A DNA stretch of 64,000 nt, taken from NCBI RefSeq assembly GCF_022095675.1, contig NZ_JAHYSG010000058.1, positions 1 to 64,000 on the forward strand. The letters are read 5' to 3'. This DNA comes from Dactylosporangium sp. AC04546. Its GTDB lineage: Bacteria; Actinomycetota; Actinomycetes; Mycobacteriales; Micromonosporaceae. Positions 1 to 10,052 of the stretch are shown here, one piece after another. Within the stretch, counting starts at the first letter, position 1, and each line of letters begins with the position of its first letter. The notes beneath the pieces are model-generated. The model searched no databases. It was given only the letters and a program-made list of their open reading frames with translations, and was not told the origin of the DNA. Made by a program: the position numbers and the translations under genes.

Positions 1-138
1 GGCCAGGTCGTCCCGGCCGTCATACAGCGCGTCGTAGACCTCGGCCCAGTCATCGCCGTAGGCCGCACTGCCATCGGTGTCGTCAACTGAATGTTGCGTC
101 AGGACCGCCGCCTCGGCGGTCGGGACAACAGACCTCAT
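1..138 (-). CDS. SAM-dependent methyltransferase, N-terminal part (cut by window edge)
   Basis: The gene reads leftward off the window, so only about 46 residues are visible. The segment YGDDWAEVYDALYDGRDDL is typical of the start of class I SAM-dependent methyltransferases, where it lies just before the SAM-binding motif I. The ATG at 138 is chosen because it follows a GAGG ribosome site on the minus strand. The SAM-binding motifs lie outside the window, so neither substrate nor function can be named. Confidence 0.5.
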   Translation of the reverse strand, partial: MRSVVPTAEAAVLTQHSVDDTDGSAAYGDDWAEVYDALYDGRDDLA

Positions 139-260
139 ATTCGCCTCATAGTCGCAGAATTTGGGGCACGCAGCGACCGGCGGTGTGCGGACCGCTGCGG
201 CGGGCAGGATGACGACAGACAGGTGAGCTACGCAGTCGGCGTGGCTCATTGCGCGTCGGC

Positions 261-674
261 CTATCTGCGCATGGGCCGGAATGTGGCGGCTGCCAGTCGC
301 CGGCCGGGACCGTCGGGGCTCCTCGCCGCAGTCGATGTTCCGGCGTGTGGCACTGGGGAGAGGAGTTCGAGCGTTCCGGAGGCCTGGACCTGATGGCACA
401 GGGCGGCGCTCACTGCGCCGACCGTGCATCCGTTGTCCTGCGCGACGCCGTGCGGACATGCCACCACGGCTGCATCGGGATTCGAGCCGGCGGCTGCCAT
501 CGGAGCCTGGCCGATCGGGTGAGCAGCGGCGCAGCAGACTCCGAGCAGGGCGCTCTGCTGCAGGACCGCGCACACCACGAGTACCAGCAGGCGAATGACG
601 GCGAGCCGACGGGGGGCGGACGGGCGTACCGGTGCACCGCTCTCCAAGACCGCTCGCACCCCCTGCCGTCGCAC
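261..674 (-). CDS. Small hypothetical exported or membrane protein
   Basis: 137 residues, family not recognised. An arginine-rich start is followed by a hydrophobic stretch (about residues 24-50, rich in Leu/Val/Cys) that could be a signal peptide or single membrane anchor. The mature part has scattered His and Cys (ACPHG, NGCTVG, ALCHQ), which would suit a small metal-associated exported protein such as the DUF6153-type proteins near metal pumps. This resemblance is loose. The P-type ATPase next door is on the same strand, with its stop about 180 bp upstream of this start. Composition alone does not prove that it is translated. Confidence 0.35.
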   Translation of the reverse strand: MRRQGVRAVLESGAPVRPSAPRRLAVIRLLVLVVCAVLQQSALLGVCCAAAHPIGQAPMAAAGSNPDAAVVACPHGVAQDNGCTVGAVSAALCHQVQASGTLELLSPVPHAGTSTAARSPDGPGRRLAAATFRPMRR

Positions 675-853
675 CTCGCGGCGTCCGCCGACTCACAAAC
701 TCCTACGGCGCATAGTAAATGCGATGTGGCCGGACGCAAGCGGCAGTTCGCCAAACTGACACAACCAGAACCCCAGCAGCAGCCCCGGCAGACCGTGACG
801 GCGCAGCGCGACGAGGCGTCAGCACGCGCGGGCACAGCGGAGGCGGCGCCGGC

Positions 854-2842
<1,989 letters not shown>

Positions 2843-2860
2843 GGTCACGAGGGGCAACAA

Positions 2861-2897
2861 TACCTGCGCAGGAATGCAGATAGCTAGGCAGATAGGC
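2861..2897. promoter_or_regulatory. Probable ArsR operator between pump and sensor genes
   Basis: The 88-bp gap between the divergent ATPase and ArsR genes contains the perfect 10-bp palindrome CCTGCGCAGG (2863-2872), followed by direct repeats of GCAGATAG and GGCAGATAGGCAG (2876-2896). ArsR/SmtB sensors bind imperfect inverted repeats overlapping the promoter, so this is the natural operator candidate. Binding is inferred from position and symmetry only. Confidence 0.5.
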
Positions 2898-2930
2898 AGC
2901 TTGGTACTCAGGTTCGGTTATCCTGGACCC

Positions 2931-3356
2931 GTGCACACGTCACTGCCGGACTTCCAGATGCCCAACGACGAGCAGGTCCACCTGGCCGCCGAAGGCTTCC
3001 GGCTGCTCGCCGACCCGACCCGCATCAAGATCCTCTGGGCGCTCCTACAGGGCGAGTCCTCGGTCGCCTGCCTCGCCGAACTCGTCGGCGCCGCCCCGAC
3101 CGCGGTCAGCCAACACCTGGCCAAACTCCGCCTCGCCGGCCTCGTCCGCGGCCGCCGCGAAGGCACCTTCGTGCACTACTCCGCCGCCGACACCCACGTC
3201 CGCGCGCTGCTGGCCGAGGCGTTGTTCCACGCGGACCACACCGACCGCAACCTGCCCGACCACGGCATGGCAGAGACGGCGCACACCCATCTCCCGCATC
3301 CGCCGGCCCGCTCGGCCGGTCAGCACGAACTCGCCGCGCCCGCCACCAGCGGGTGA
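2931..3356 (+). CDS. ArsR/SmtB-family metal-sensing repressor (NmtR-like)
   Basis: 141 residues from the GTG at 2931; upstream in-frame starts would run back into the ATPase promoter. A winged-helix domain covers about residues 15-105: LADPTRIKILWALLQGE, then the recognition helix in APTAVSQHLAKLRLAGLV, then the wing GRREGTFVHYSA. The C-terminal tail is His-rich (FHADHTDRNLPDHG, AHTHLPH), as in NmtR/KmtR-type nickel-cobalt sensors. It probably represses the divergent P1B-4 pump until metal binds. The metal is inferred from the neighbour and the His tail. Confidence 0.85.
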   Translation: MHTSLPDFQMPNDEQVHLAAEGFRLLADPTRIKILWALLQGESSVACLAELVGAAPTAVSQHLAKLRLAGLVRGRREGTFVHYSAADTHVRALLAEALFHADHTDRNLPDHGMAETAHTHLPHPPARSAGQHELAAPATSG

Positions 3357-3753
3357 ACGCCGGCCGGCCGATCACTCAGGCCTAGCAGCACCGCTGGACC
3401 GCACCGCCAGGCCCCGCTGCATATCATCATCCGTTTGCTGAACGCCGAATGATGCTCGACCGTCTCGTCCGGTCGCCCGCAGTCCGCGCCGCGCACGGAC
3501 GGGACAGGCAGGTCAGCAGCAGGTCAAGCAAGCCGGAGTGGGGTGCGCAATCGCCCAGATGCGCACGGCGGCGACGGGGGCCAGGTCGAGGACGGTCTGC
3601 AAGAGCAGGAAAGAGGCGACGAACGTCCTGTACAGCGGGGCGGACGTCCCTGTCGACCAGGCCGGTGACTACGTAGCGTAGGTAGAGGATCCTGAGTTTC
3701 TCTGCCGCTCGTCAGATCGGGATACGGCGGGGAGTCGCTGAGAGGAGGTCGTG
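3357..3753. other. Intergenic stretch without a supported gene
   Basis: About 400 bp. A minus-strand stretch near 3513-3660 reads as a hydrophobic peptide but has no start codon after its upstream stop. The ribosome site AGAGGAGG at 3741-3748 belongs to the next gene. Nothing else stands out. Confidence 0.5.
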
Positions 3754-4017
3754 ATGCCTGGATGCGGCTGGTATGGCGGGGCAGGCTTCGGCGTTGGTTG
3801 GATGCTGATGAGCCTGCTGTGGATCGGGGTGGTGGCGTTGATCGTGTGGGCCGTGGTCCGGCTCGTTCAGGACCGCGGCGGCCGCGGGCAGGCGCGCTAC
3901 CACGGGGAGACCCCATTGGAGATCCTGGACCGCCGGTTCGCGCGCGGCGACATAGACGCCGAGGCGTATGAACGGGCGCGGCAGACGCTGCTCGAGCACA
4001 GCCAGCCGCCGCGATGA
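3754..4017 (+). CDS. SHOCT-domain small membrane protein
   Basis: 87 residues. A Gly/Trp-rich start (PGCGWYGG) leads into one transmembrane helix (about residues 15-40, LMSLLWIGVVALIVWAVVRL), a charged linker and a C-terminal SHOCT motif (PLEILDRRFARGDIDAEAYE). SHOCT domains are short helical hairpins at the ends of many bacterial membrane proteins; their role is unclear, probably oligomerisation. The AGAGGAGG site just upstream supports the start. Such genes often sit beside metal-resistance genes in actinomycetes, which fits here. No enzymatic function is implied. Confidence 0.8.
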   Translation: MPGCGWYGGAGFGVGWMLMSLLWIGVVALIVWAVVRLVQDRGGRGQARYHGETPLEILDRRFARGDIDAEAYERARQTLLEHSQPPR

Positions 4018-4217
4018 GCGGCTGGCTGCGTCGCCGATCCGCCGGTGGCGGACCAGCGGGCACGGTGGCGCCGTAGGCGCTATTGGAAGGCCCCGTCACA
4101 GGACTTCGCCGACCTCCCCCGCCGCTCGACGAACTGCGGGGAGGATCGACGCCTCACCGTCATCGGCTAGCTGTCGGGTCACCGTGAACGTGAAGAACGA
4201 GCAGTCTCCCGGACGGT

Positions 4218-4469
4218 CAGATCGCGGCGCTCGGCGCCGTCGGCGGGCTGCTCGGCATCCCGATCGGGGTCGTCACGCACCGCTTGGCGATGCCGGCCAT
4301 GGCCGACGCGGCCCAGGTCGCCTTTCCCGACCGCATGCTGCACGTCTACGCCGTCCCGACGCTCGCCCTGCTCGCCGTCGCGGGCATCGTCATCGCCGCA
4401 TTGGGCGCGTTCCTGCCCGCCCGGTCGGCGGCCCGGCTGACGATCGCCGACGCGCTGCACACCGAGTAG
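4218..4469 (+). pseudogene. C-terminal remnant of an FtsX-type ABC transporter permease
   Basis: The frame reads QIAALGAVGGLLGIPIGV, a short loop, then a last membrane helix and the ending LPARSAARLTIADALHTE. This is the typical end of MacB/FtsX-like permeases, where PARRAARLPPAEALR-type endings are standard. Everything before about 4218 (the remaining helices and the extracytoplasmic domain) is missing, and no start codon or partner ATPase gene is present. It is a dead fragment, about 84 codons of a normally 400-850-residue protein. Confidence 0.65.
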
Positions 4470-4484
4470 CCGGGCTGCCCCGAT

Positions 4485-5810
4485 TCAGGTACGCGACGCG
4501 TCGGCCACGGCGTCCCACGCGGCCTGCGCTCGCCACCGCCGCGCGGCGTAGGCGGCGGCGGTGGCGAGCAGGGCCGCCGCGACGAGGAGCAGAACGACGG
4601 GCGAGCGGCCGGTGTCCGGCAGGACGAACGCGGCGGCGAACATGCCCACGACGTACGCCAGGTTGAACGTCGTGTCGCTCACGCTGAAGACCCGGCCGCG
4701 GTAGGCGTCGTCGCACTCCTGCTGGATGAACGTATCGGTTACGATCTTGATGCTCTGGGCGGCGATGTTGAGCACGAAGACCACCACGAGCAGCAGGTCC
4801 GACCGGAACGGCAGGCCGAAGCCGGCGAGGGCCATTGCTGCCGCGACGAGGACCGCGGTGATCCATCGCTGCCCGCCAATTCGGTGGGTCAGCCGCGGCG
4901 TGAGTGCCGCACCGACGATCACGCCGAGGGCACCGGCGACGAACACGCCGGCCAGTGCGGTCACGGAGCCCGCGATGTCGTCGTCGCCGGGGAAGTAGTT
5001 GCGGTGCAACAGCAGCAGGGCGAGGGTCAGCACGCCGAACAGCATCCGGAAACCGGTCTGCACGGTCAGCGCGAGCGCGGCATTCCGGCGGCGGACGAGG
5101 TGCCGCACACCATCGCCCAGGTCGCGGGCGACCCCGGTGACCCTGGCCCAGGCCCCTTGCCGCCTCGGGACCCTGTCCGGGCCGAGGTCGTCGGCACCGA
5201 ACCGACGGACCGCGAGCGCCGCCGAGGCCGCGTAGCCCAGCGGTGCGAGGGCCGCGACCGTCGCGTACCCGTGGTAGCCGATCGACACTGCCGTCTGCAG
5301 GGCCAGCAGGGCACAGCCAATACCGGCCGACGAAGCCAATGATCCGGCGGTGCCCGAGACGGCGTTGGCGGTCACCAGCCGGGCGTCGGCGACGACGTGC
5401 GGGGTAGCGGCCGACACCGCCGACAGGAACAGGCGGTTCAGCCCGATCGCGACCAGCACGACCAACATGAACAGCAAGCCCTGCGACGCGACGGCGATCA
5501 GCAGCGCGGCCAGGCCCACCAGGACGATCCGCGCGATACTGGCCGCGACGAGCACGCGGCGGCGCGACCAGACGTCGAGCAGCACCCCAGCGAACGGGCC
5601 AAGCAGTGAGTACGGCAACAGGAGCACGGCGGTGCCGGCCGCCACGGCGACCGCGGTGGTCTGCCGCTCCGGGTTGAACAGCACGCTGCCGGCCAGCGCC
5701 GCCTGGAACATCCCGTCACCGAACTGGCTCGCGATCCGCACGCCAAGCAGCCGGCGGAACCCCCGCTCGGCCAGCGTCGAAGCGAGCGGTTGCCCGTCAC
5801 TGCCTGTCAT
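4485..5810 (-). CDS. MFS transporter
   Basis: 441 residues from the ATG at 5810; codons further upstream are arginine-rich and unlike protein. About 12 hydrophobic segments are spread over the whole length. The start (GFRRLLGVRIASQFGDGMF) and the loop DVWSRRRVL after the second or third helix match the MFS drug-efflux group that also includes macrolide-efflux-type MefA/MFS_3 proteins. A central basic loop (about residues 205-240) separates the two six-helix halves. Substrate cannot be told. The stop lies 15 bp from the end of the FtsX remnant, convergent to it. Confidence 0.85.
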   Translation of the reverse strand: MTGSDGQPLASTLAERGFRRLLGVRIASQFGDGMFQAALAGSVLFNPERQTTAVAVAAGTAVLLLPYSLLGPFAGVLLDVWSRRRVLVAASIARIVLVGLAALLIAVASQGLLFMLVVLVAIGLNRLFLSAVSAATPHVVADARLVTANAVSGTAGSLASSAGIGCALLALQTAVSIGYHGYATVAALAPLGYAASAALAVRRFGADDLGPDRVPRRQGAWARVTGVARDLGDGVRHLVRRRNAALALTVQTGFRMLFGVLTLALLLLHRNYFPGDDDIAGSVTALAGVFVAGALGVIVGAALTPRLTHRIGGQRWITAVLVAAAMALAGFGLPFRSDLLLVVVFVLNIAAQSIKIVTDTFIQQECDDAYRGRVFSVSDTTFNLAYVVGMFAAAFVLPDTGRSPVVLLLVAAALLATAAAYAARRWRAQAAWDAVADASRT

Positions 5811-5848
5811 CGCGCTCCCAGCGTAGCGTCCCAGCGCAGCATGGCCGT

Positions 5849-6226
5849 GTGTCGTCGCGGGTGGCCCTACGGGTGGCTCCAGCCGGCAGGCGGTACCCGT
5901 ACGATGCGGGCCACTGGTCCACGGCCACGTTCGCCGGCGCCGAACTCGCCGCCTACGCGGCCTCCGACGTCCACGTGGTCCCACCGCCACTGCTGTTGCT
6001 GATGGCGGCGATCGTGCACGTCCTGGCCGGCGCGGCGGCGACCGCGCTGTGGCGGCGCGCGGCTGGGGCGCTGCTGTTCGCCGTGGCCGTCGGGCAGGAG
6101 CGACCAGAGCGTCCTACGCGGCCGGTCCGCGCCGGCTTCACTGACCCGCCGGCCCGAGCCTCCGCCTGGCTGATGCTCCGCGTGTCCGGTCGCGCGCCTC
6201 CGGCCGTGACGGTGCCCTCGACGTAG
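5849..6226 (+). CDS. Possible small membrane protein (uncertain)
   Basis: 125 codons with a protein-like hydrophobic middle (VVPPPLLLLMAAIVHVLAG and ALLFAVAVG, two helices around residues 43-82). The beginning and end are proline/arginine-rich and less convincing, and no clear ribosome site precedes the start. It fills the 526-bp gap between the divergent MFS and HupE genes. It may be a genuine small protein, a remnant of a larger membrane protein, or chance. Confidence 0.3.
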   Translation: MSSRVALRVAPAGRRYPYDAGHWSTATFAGAELAAYAASDVHVVPPPLLLLMAAIVHVLAGAAATALWRRAAGALLFAVAVGQERPERPTRPVRAGFTDPPARASAWLMLRVSGRAPPAVTVPST

Positions 6227-6336
6227 CCGCTGGCCCGGTCTCACGGTGGTCGCGGCACGGCGACCTTCAGCCGGTCGCCGCTCCTCAGCTCCGCCCGCCG
6301 TACGACCGTGCCCGGAACACTCCGCGAGAGGCTTCC

Positions 6337-7383
6337 ATGCGTCGATACTTCCTGCCCGCCCTGACCGCGTTCCTGATCCTGTCCGTGCCGACCACGGCGT
6401 CCGCCCACGGCGTCGACGGCGCGGCCGGCAGGTCCGTCCCCGAGTTCGTCTGGCTCGGCATCACCCACATGCTGCTCGGCTGGGACCACCTGCTGTTCGT
6501 CGCCGGCGTCGCACTCATCGCCGGCACCGCCCGCCGCGCCGCCGCGTACGTCTCCCTGTTCGCCCTCGGCCACAGCGTCACCCTCATCACCGCCGCGATC
6601 ACCGAATGGCGGGTCAGCCCCACCAAGGTCGACCTCGTCATCCGCCTCAGTGTCATCTTCGTCGGCGCCGTCGCCCTGCTCGCCCGGCCGAAGACCAAGC
6701 TGCACTGGCGGCTGTTCGGCGCCACCGTGCTCGGCTTCGGCCTCGTCCACGGCCTCGGCCTGGCCACCCGCCTGCAGGACATCGACGTCCACGGCGTCGG
6801 CAGCCTCACCCGGATCGTCGCGTTCAACGTCGGCATCGAAGGCGGCCAGGTCATCGCGCTCATCGTGGTCGCCCTCATCGCCAGCTACCTCCCGGCCCGG
6901 TTCACCTCCGAGAAGGCGCAGCGCGTCGCGTCGACCGGCATCATCGTCCTGGGGATTCTGGCCGCCACCCTCGTCGTGCTCGACCGCGTGAACCGGCCAG
7001 CCCCGGTGGCCGCATCAGGCCCCTGCGCCAGCGGCGAGCGAGTTGACACCCTGCCCGTCGGGCAGGGCGGCCACCCGGCGAAGGACTTCTACGAGCCGAC
7101 CGAGTCCTCGCCACTGAAGGACTTCGGGCATGTGCTGGGGGACGCGTTCGTGATCGTGCAGTACCAGCCGACATTGCCCGTCGGGCAGGTCGACGAGCTG
7201 CGTACCTTCATCACGAGCAAGGAGGGCAACAAGGTGACCGCCGGGCCGCGGCCCGACCAGACCGCGCTGCTCACCGCGACGCACGTCCGCGGGACGCTGA
7301 CCTGCACCGCGTTCGATCTGCCTGCCCTGCAGCAGTTCGTCCGCACCTGGTTCGCCGACCCCAGATCGAAGACCGCCGAATAG
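6337..7383 (+). CDS. HupE/UreJ-like metal transporter fused to a DUF3105-like domain
   Basis: 348 residues. A signal peptide (residues 1-23, ending TTASA) precedes AHG, then a HupE/UreJ-type membrane domain (about 30-225). The histidine motifs GITHMLLGWDHLLF, ALGHSVTLI and GFGLVHGLGLA lie in helices, as in nickel/cobalt permeases of the HupE family. After residue 230 a soluble region follows (GGHPAKDFYEPTESS, DAFVIVQYQP, RGTLTCTAFDLPALQQFV) that resembles DUF3105, a domain usually found as a separate secreted protein. The typical DUF3105 EHG motif is not evident. GAGAGG precedes the ATG. Nickel or cobalt uptake is likely; the role of the fused domain is unknown. Confidence 0.75.
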   Translation: MRRYFLPALTAFLILSVPTTASAHGVDGAAGRSVPEFVWLGITHMLLGWDHLLFVAGVALIAGTARRAAAYVSLFALGHSVTLITAAITEWRVSPTKVDLVIRLSVIFVGAVALLARPKTKLHWRLFGATVLGFGLVHGLGLATRLQDIDVHGVGSLTRIVAFNVGIEGGQVIALIVVALIASYLPARFTSEKAQRVASTGIIVLGILAATLVVLDRVNRPAPVAASGPCASGERVDTLPVGQGGHPAKDFYEPTESSPLKDFGHVLGDAFVIVQYQPTLPVGQVDELRTFITSKEGNKVTAGPRPDQTALLTATHVRGTLTCTAFDLPALQQFVRTWFADPRSKTAE

Positions 7384-7696
7384 GCGGACCGCGGCCCGCC
7401 GCCACCGGGAACGGCGGTGGGCCGCCCAGGCGGCGGCCGGACCGGGTCACCCAGGCGGTGGCGGTTGTGCGAGTGCTAATCGCCAGCCGGTTGATCGTGG
7501 TGCTGCTGTTCCAGGGCCTCCACGGCGCTCGCGTGCCCCAGGGCCAGATGCGCCGAGCGGGCGCTCGCCAGCGGCGGTGCGCGTCAAGCCGTCCGGGCCG
7601 CTTCCGCCGCGGGTGCGGGCCCGCCGGCGAGCGCGCGAGCGGCCCGCCGGCGTGCAGCGTGGTGAACACGTCGACCCACCTGCATTCCGGCCGCAG
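7384..7696. other. Intergenic stretch without a supported gene
   Basis: About 313 bp after the HupE stop. All frames here are arginine/proline-rich and lack motifs; no strong hairpin or repeat was seen. Confidence 0.5.
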
Positions 7697-7831
7697 TTAG
7701 CCGGACATGACGGTGTAGATGAAGCCAAGGATGAGGAGAATGCTGAGCACGCCGATGAGCGTGAGCGCGGATGCGCCGGGATCGCGGGTCTGCTCGTCAC
7801 CGGAGAACTCGTCGTGCTGGTCGGAAGACAC
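7697..7831 (-). CDS. Tiny single-span membrane protein (44 aa)
   Basis: It starts with GTG at 7831 after GGAG, eight bases away. An acidic cytoplasmic-type N-terminus (SSDQHDEFSGDEQTRDPG) is followed by one transmembrane helix (ALTLIGVLSILLILGFIYTV) and the ending MSG. Third codon positions are strongly GC-biased and the charge pattern is typical of genuine small actinobacterial membrane proteins. No family is recognised; small subunits of membrane complexes look like this. Its neighbour at 7976-8554 is also a membrane protein on the same strand. Confidence 0.6.
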   Translation of the reverse strand: MSSDQHDEFSGDEQTRDPGASALTLIGVLSILLILGFIYTVMSG

Positions 7832-7975
7832 AGCGCTCCGTTCAGGTCGCCGCGCACGGCGCAGCGGGGCACGGTGGCCCGGCGCACGGCACGGTGCAAG
7901 TCAAGGGAGGTTGATCGGCTGGCAGAACGCCGGCCGTGATGGTCGGCCGAGCCGACTACGAGACGATGGTCGTGG

Positions 7976-8554
7976 TCACCCGAACACGGCGGGCGGCGCC
8001 CGACCGACGAGCGGCGACAACCAGCGGCGCCGGAACAACCGGACACCGCGGTCGAGCTGAGCCGTCACGTACACCTGGCGGCGTGACCGGGGACGGATCC
8101 CGGTGCCGGCCGGGTACGCCCGCTCGAGCCACCGCCAGCACAGCAGGCCGGCGCCGGCACCGACGAGAACGTGGACCAGTCCGCCGACGATCAGAACCGG
8201 CGCGGACGACGGGCCTTCCGGGCCGACGGCCACCAGCTGACCGGCGACGAACGACAGGATCGACAGACCGCTCACCCAGCGCACCGCGGACCGGTCGGCC
8301 CGGCGGCGCAGCGCGGCCACGGCGGTCAGCACGGCGGTGGCGAGCAGCGCGCCGACGACGATCGCTGACGCAGCGTCCTGGTCGTGCACGTGCCGGACGC
8401 CGGCAGCGACGCCGTGCGCGACGCCATGGCTGTGCGCGACGAACCGAGTGATGACGAGATCGGCGGCAAGGCAACCGAGCACACCGGCGATCACCGCGGC
8501 TGCGGCGTCGACGACCCGCGTCGCGTTGCGCAGGTGCCCACCCGTCGAGGTCAC
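7976..8554 (-). CDS. Hypothetical four-helix membrane protein
   Basis: 192 residues. Four hydrophobic segments are visible at about residues 12-38, 62-82, 92-110 and 118-140. The loop after the first is His-rich (FVAHSHGVAHGVAAGVRHVHDQ), suggesting metal binding; the C-terminal 45 residues are basic and probably cytoplasmic. The family is not recognised. The His-rich loop and nearby HupE gene make a metal-related role possible, but that is inference. Confidence 0.6.
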   Translation of the reverse strand: MTSTGGHLRNATRVVDAAAAVIAGVLGCLAADLVITRFVAHSHGVAHGVAAGVRHVHDQDAASAIVVGALLATAVLTAVAALRRRADRSAVRWVSGLSILSFVAGQLVAVGPEGPSSAPVLIVGGLVHVLVGAGAGLLCWRWLERAYPAGTGIRPRSRRQVYVTAQLDRGVRLFRRRWLSPLVGRAPPAVFG

Positions 8555-8644
8555 ATCCCACCTTCCAGTTCGCCGCGAGCAGCGTCATCCTATCCGGCCG
8601 TCGCGAGGCGCTGGCCGGCCTCGGCGTCAGCTTCTCCGTCCTGC

Positions 8645-8962
8645 TGCTGTTCGTACTGCCCGGCATCGCTTCCGGTACTGCTGCTCATCGTGGCCGGTGG
8701 CCAGCCGGTCGGTGCGACACTCAACGGCGAGTTCATCGCCCAGGAGATCGTGCGCAGTGTGGTCGCCACGATCGGGATCGTCGCGGCGGTCGCGATGACC
8801 ACCGCGCTCGCGGTGCTCGTCACGTCGGCCGGGCGACCTGCCGAGCCGACCGGCGCCCAGCCCGACCGGGAGCCCGAGCCGCCCGCCGCCACTGCCGCAC
8901 CGGTAGTCGACGACCCGTGGCGCGACGACGATTTGTGGAGCGGCCACTTCCCGTCGCGATAG
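8645..8962 (+). pseudogene. C-terminal remnant of a YibE/F-family membrane protein
   Basis: The frame reads YCPASLPVLLLIVAGGQP, GATLNGEFIAQEIVRSVVAT, a last hydrophobic helix and an acidic tail ending in a stop. This matches the conserved end of YibE/F proteins (LP-LLL-...-GGQPL, N-E-VA-EIVR). The rest of the roughly 400-residue protein is absent. Immediately upstream (about 8585-8650) another frame reads hydrophobic sequence, so the upstream part is frameshifted or recombined. Non-functional. Confidence 0.55.
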
Positions 8963-9266
8963 ACACGGTTGGCGTGCTTCGCCTCACGTCGCGTCCGATC
9001 GTGATCGTCGAGGTGATCGGCTGGCCGCGCTTCGAACGCGGAGTGTTCTCCGCGCTGGTGATCGGTTGCTGTAGCAGACGGCGGTGGGTCTGCGGACTGC
9101 GGCGGTGGCAGCGAGTTCGCCGATGCGCATCAGGTCCGCCAGGACCAGGTCCTTTCAGCAACCGTACAGTTTCACGTGTTAGTGTCGGTTTCATGGCTGA
9201 TACCACCGGCACACCTTGGGGTGGGTGCCGGCCGCTCGGGCTGACTGACCGGCTCGCCGGTGCTCG
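8963..9266. other. Intergenic stretch; faint MerR-like remnant on the minus strand
   Basis: On the minus strand, near 9126 reading down, the sequence begins MRIGELAATAAV, the usual opening of MerR-family regulators. It then loses frame, with QQPITSAEN in another frame recalling the YYEQQGLITS region. If real, it is a decayed MerR gene of about 40 codons. Nothing else is evident. Confidence 0.3.
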
Positions 9267-9664
9267 ATGGCGATGTGGGGTGTCGGCACTGCTGTGTTGA
9301 CAGCGATTGGGCTGATGCTGACGCTGACGGCGGCGACGGCCTATCTCGTGATGCTGGGGTTTGCCTATGCCGTCGCCGACGGGGACAGGCCGCATCAGGC
9401 AGCTGACGGCGGTGGGCGGGACGCGCGACCGGCGTTGCAGATGACTTGGCAGGCTGTCGTTCCAGGCATCCGTTGCCCAGGTTGGCTTTACGGTCACCGT
9501 GCTGTGGGCCGGGAGCGTCGGGGAGTCGTATCTCGATGCGGGCGGGTACCACCGATCGGCGCCCTGTCCGAGGCGGCCAAACTATCGATCGCGGTGGGGC
9601 TCGCGCTGATCGTGACTGTGCTGCAGATGTGCCGGGGAATCTGGCGCCGGAGGACCTGGTCACC
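9267..9664 (+). pseudogene. Possible frameshifted small membrane protein
   Basis: The first frame gives a convincing helix (MWGVGTAVLTAIGLMLTLTA, then TAYLVMLGFAYAVADGD). A second frame carries FQASVAQVGFTVTVLWAGSV and GESYLDAGG (about 9455-9545). The first frame then resumes with LSEAAKLSIAVGLALIVTVL up to the stop. Three hydrophobic pieces in alternating frames suggest an original three-helix protein broken by two compensating indels. Family unknown. Confidence 0.35.
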
Positions 9665-10052
9665 ATGAGACCGGAGTCCCTGGCCCGCGAGTTTGTCCCG
9701 CTCCGCCTCGGTCCGCATGGCGGTGGCTGGGCCGATGACGCAACTGCCGCAGGGGGCGACGCGCGAGCATCTGACGCAGATCCCTGGGGCCTGTGTTCGC
9801 GGCGAGCGGGGCACTGATACGGCGCATTACTTGATGCACCGCAGAGTGCCGATGACGTGCTGACCGTCCCCGCGGCCCGATGCGCGTATGCACCAGTCGG
9901 CATCTCTTGTGCTGCGCCGGTCGCGGTGCCGGCTTCCGCCACGGTGCCCATGGTCGTCGCCAATCACGGGGTCGCCACATTCACCTGCGGCCGGGGGACA
10001 TCAACTGCCAAAGACCCGGTGGAACTGTCACGACACGAGGAAGGAACAGGCC
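9665..10052. other. Intergenic stretch without a supported gene
   Basis: About 390 bp upstream of the Spo0M-like gene. Frames are Arg/Pro-rich with no motif. The GAGGAAGGA at 10037-10045 is the ribosome site of the next gene. A promoter for the three-gene group is expected here but none is clearly recognisable. Confidence 0.5.

Noticed and set aside
3513..3660. Hydrophobic minus-strand peptide in the gap before the SHOCT gene
   Set aside because: There is no start codon between the upstream stop and the hydrophobic stretch.
9155..9180. Possible lanthipeptide precursor start (LTRETVRLL) on the minus strand
   Set aside because: The frame continues into Arg/His/Pro-rich sequence without a Cys/Ser/Thr core, and the only LanC is a distant fragment at 38.2 kb.
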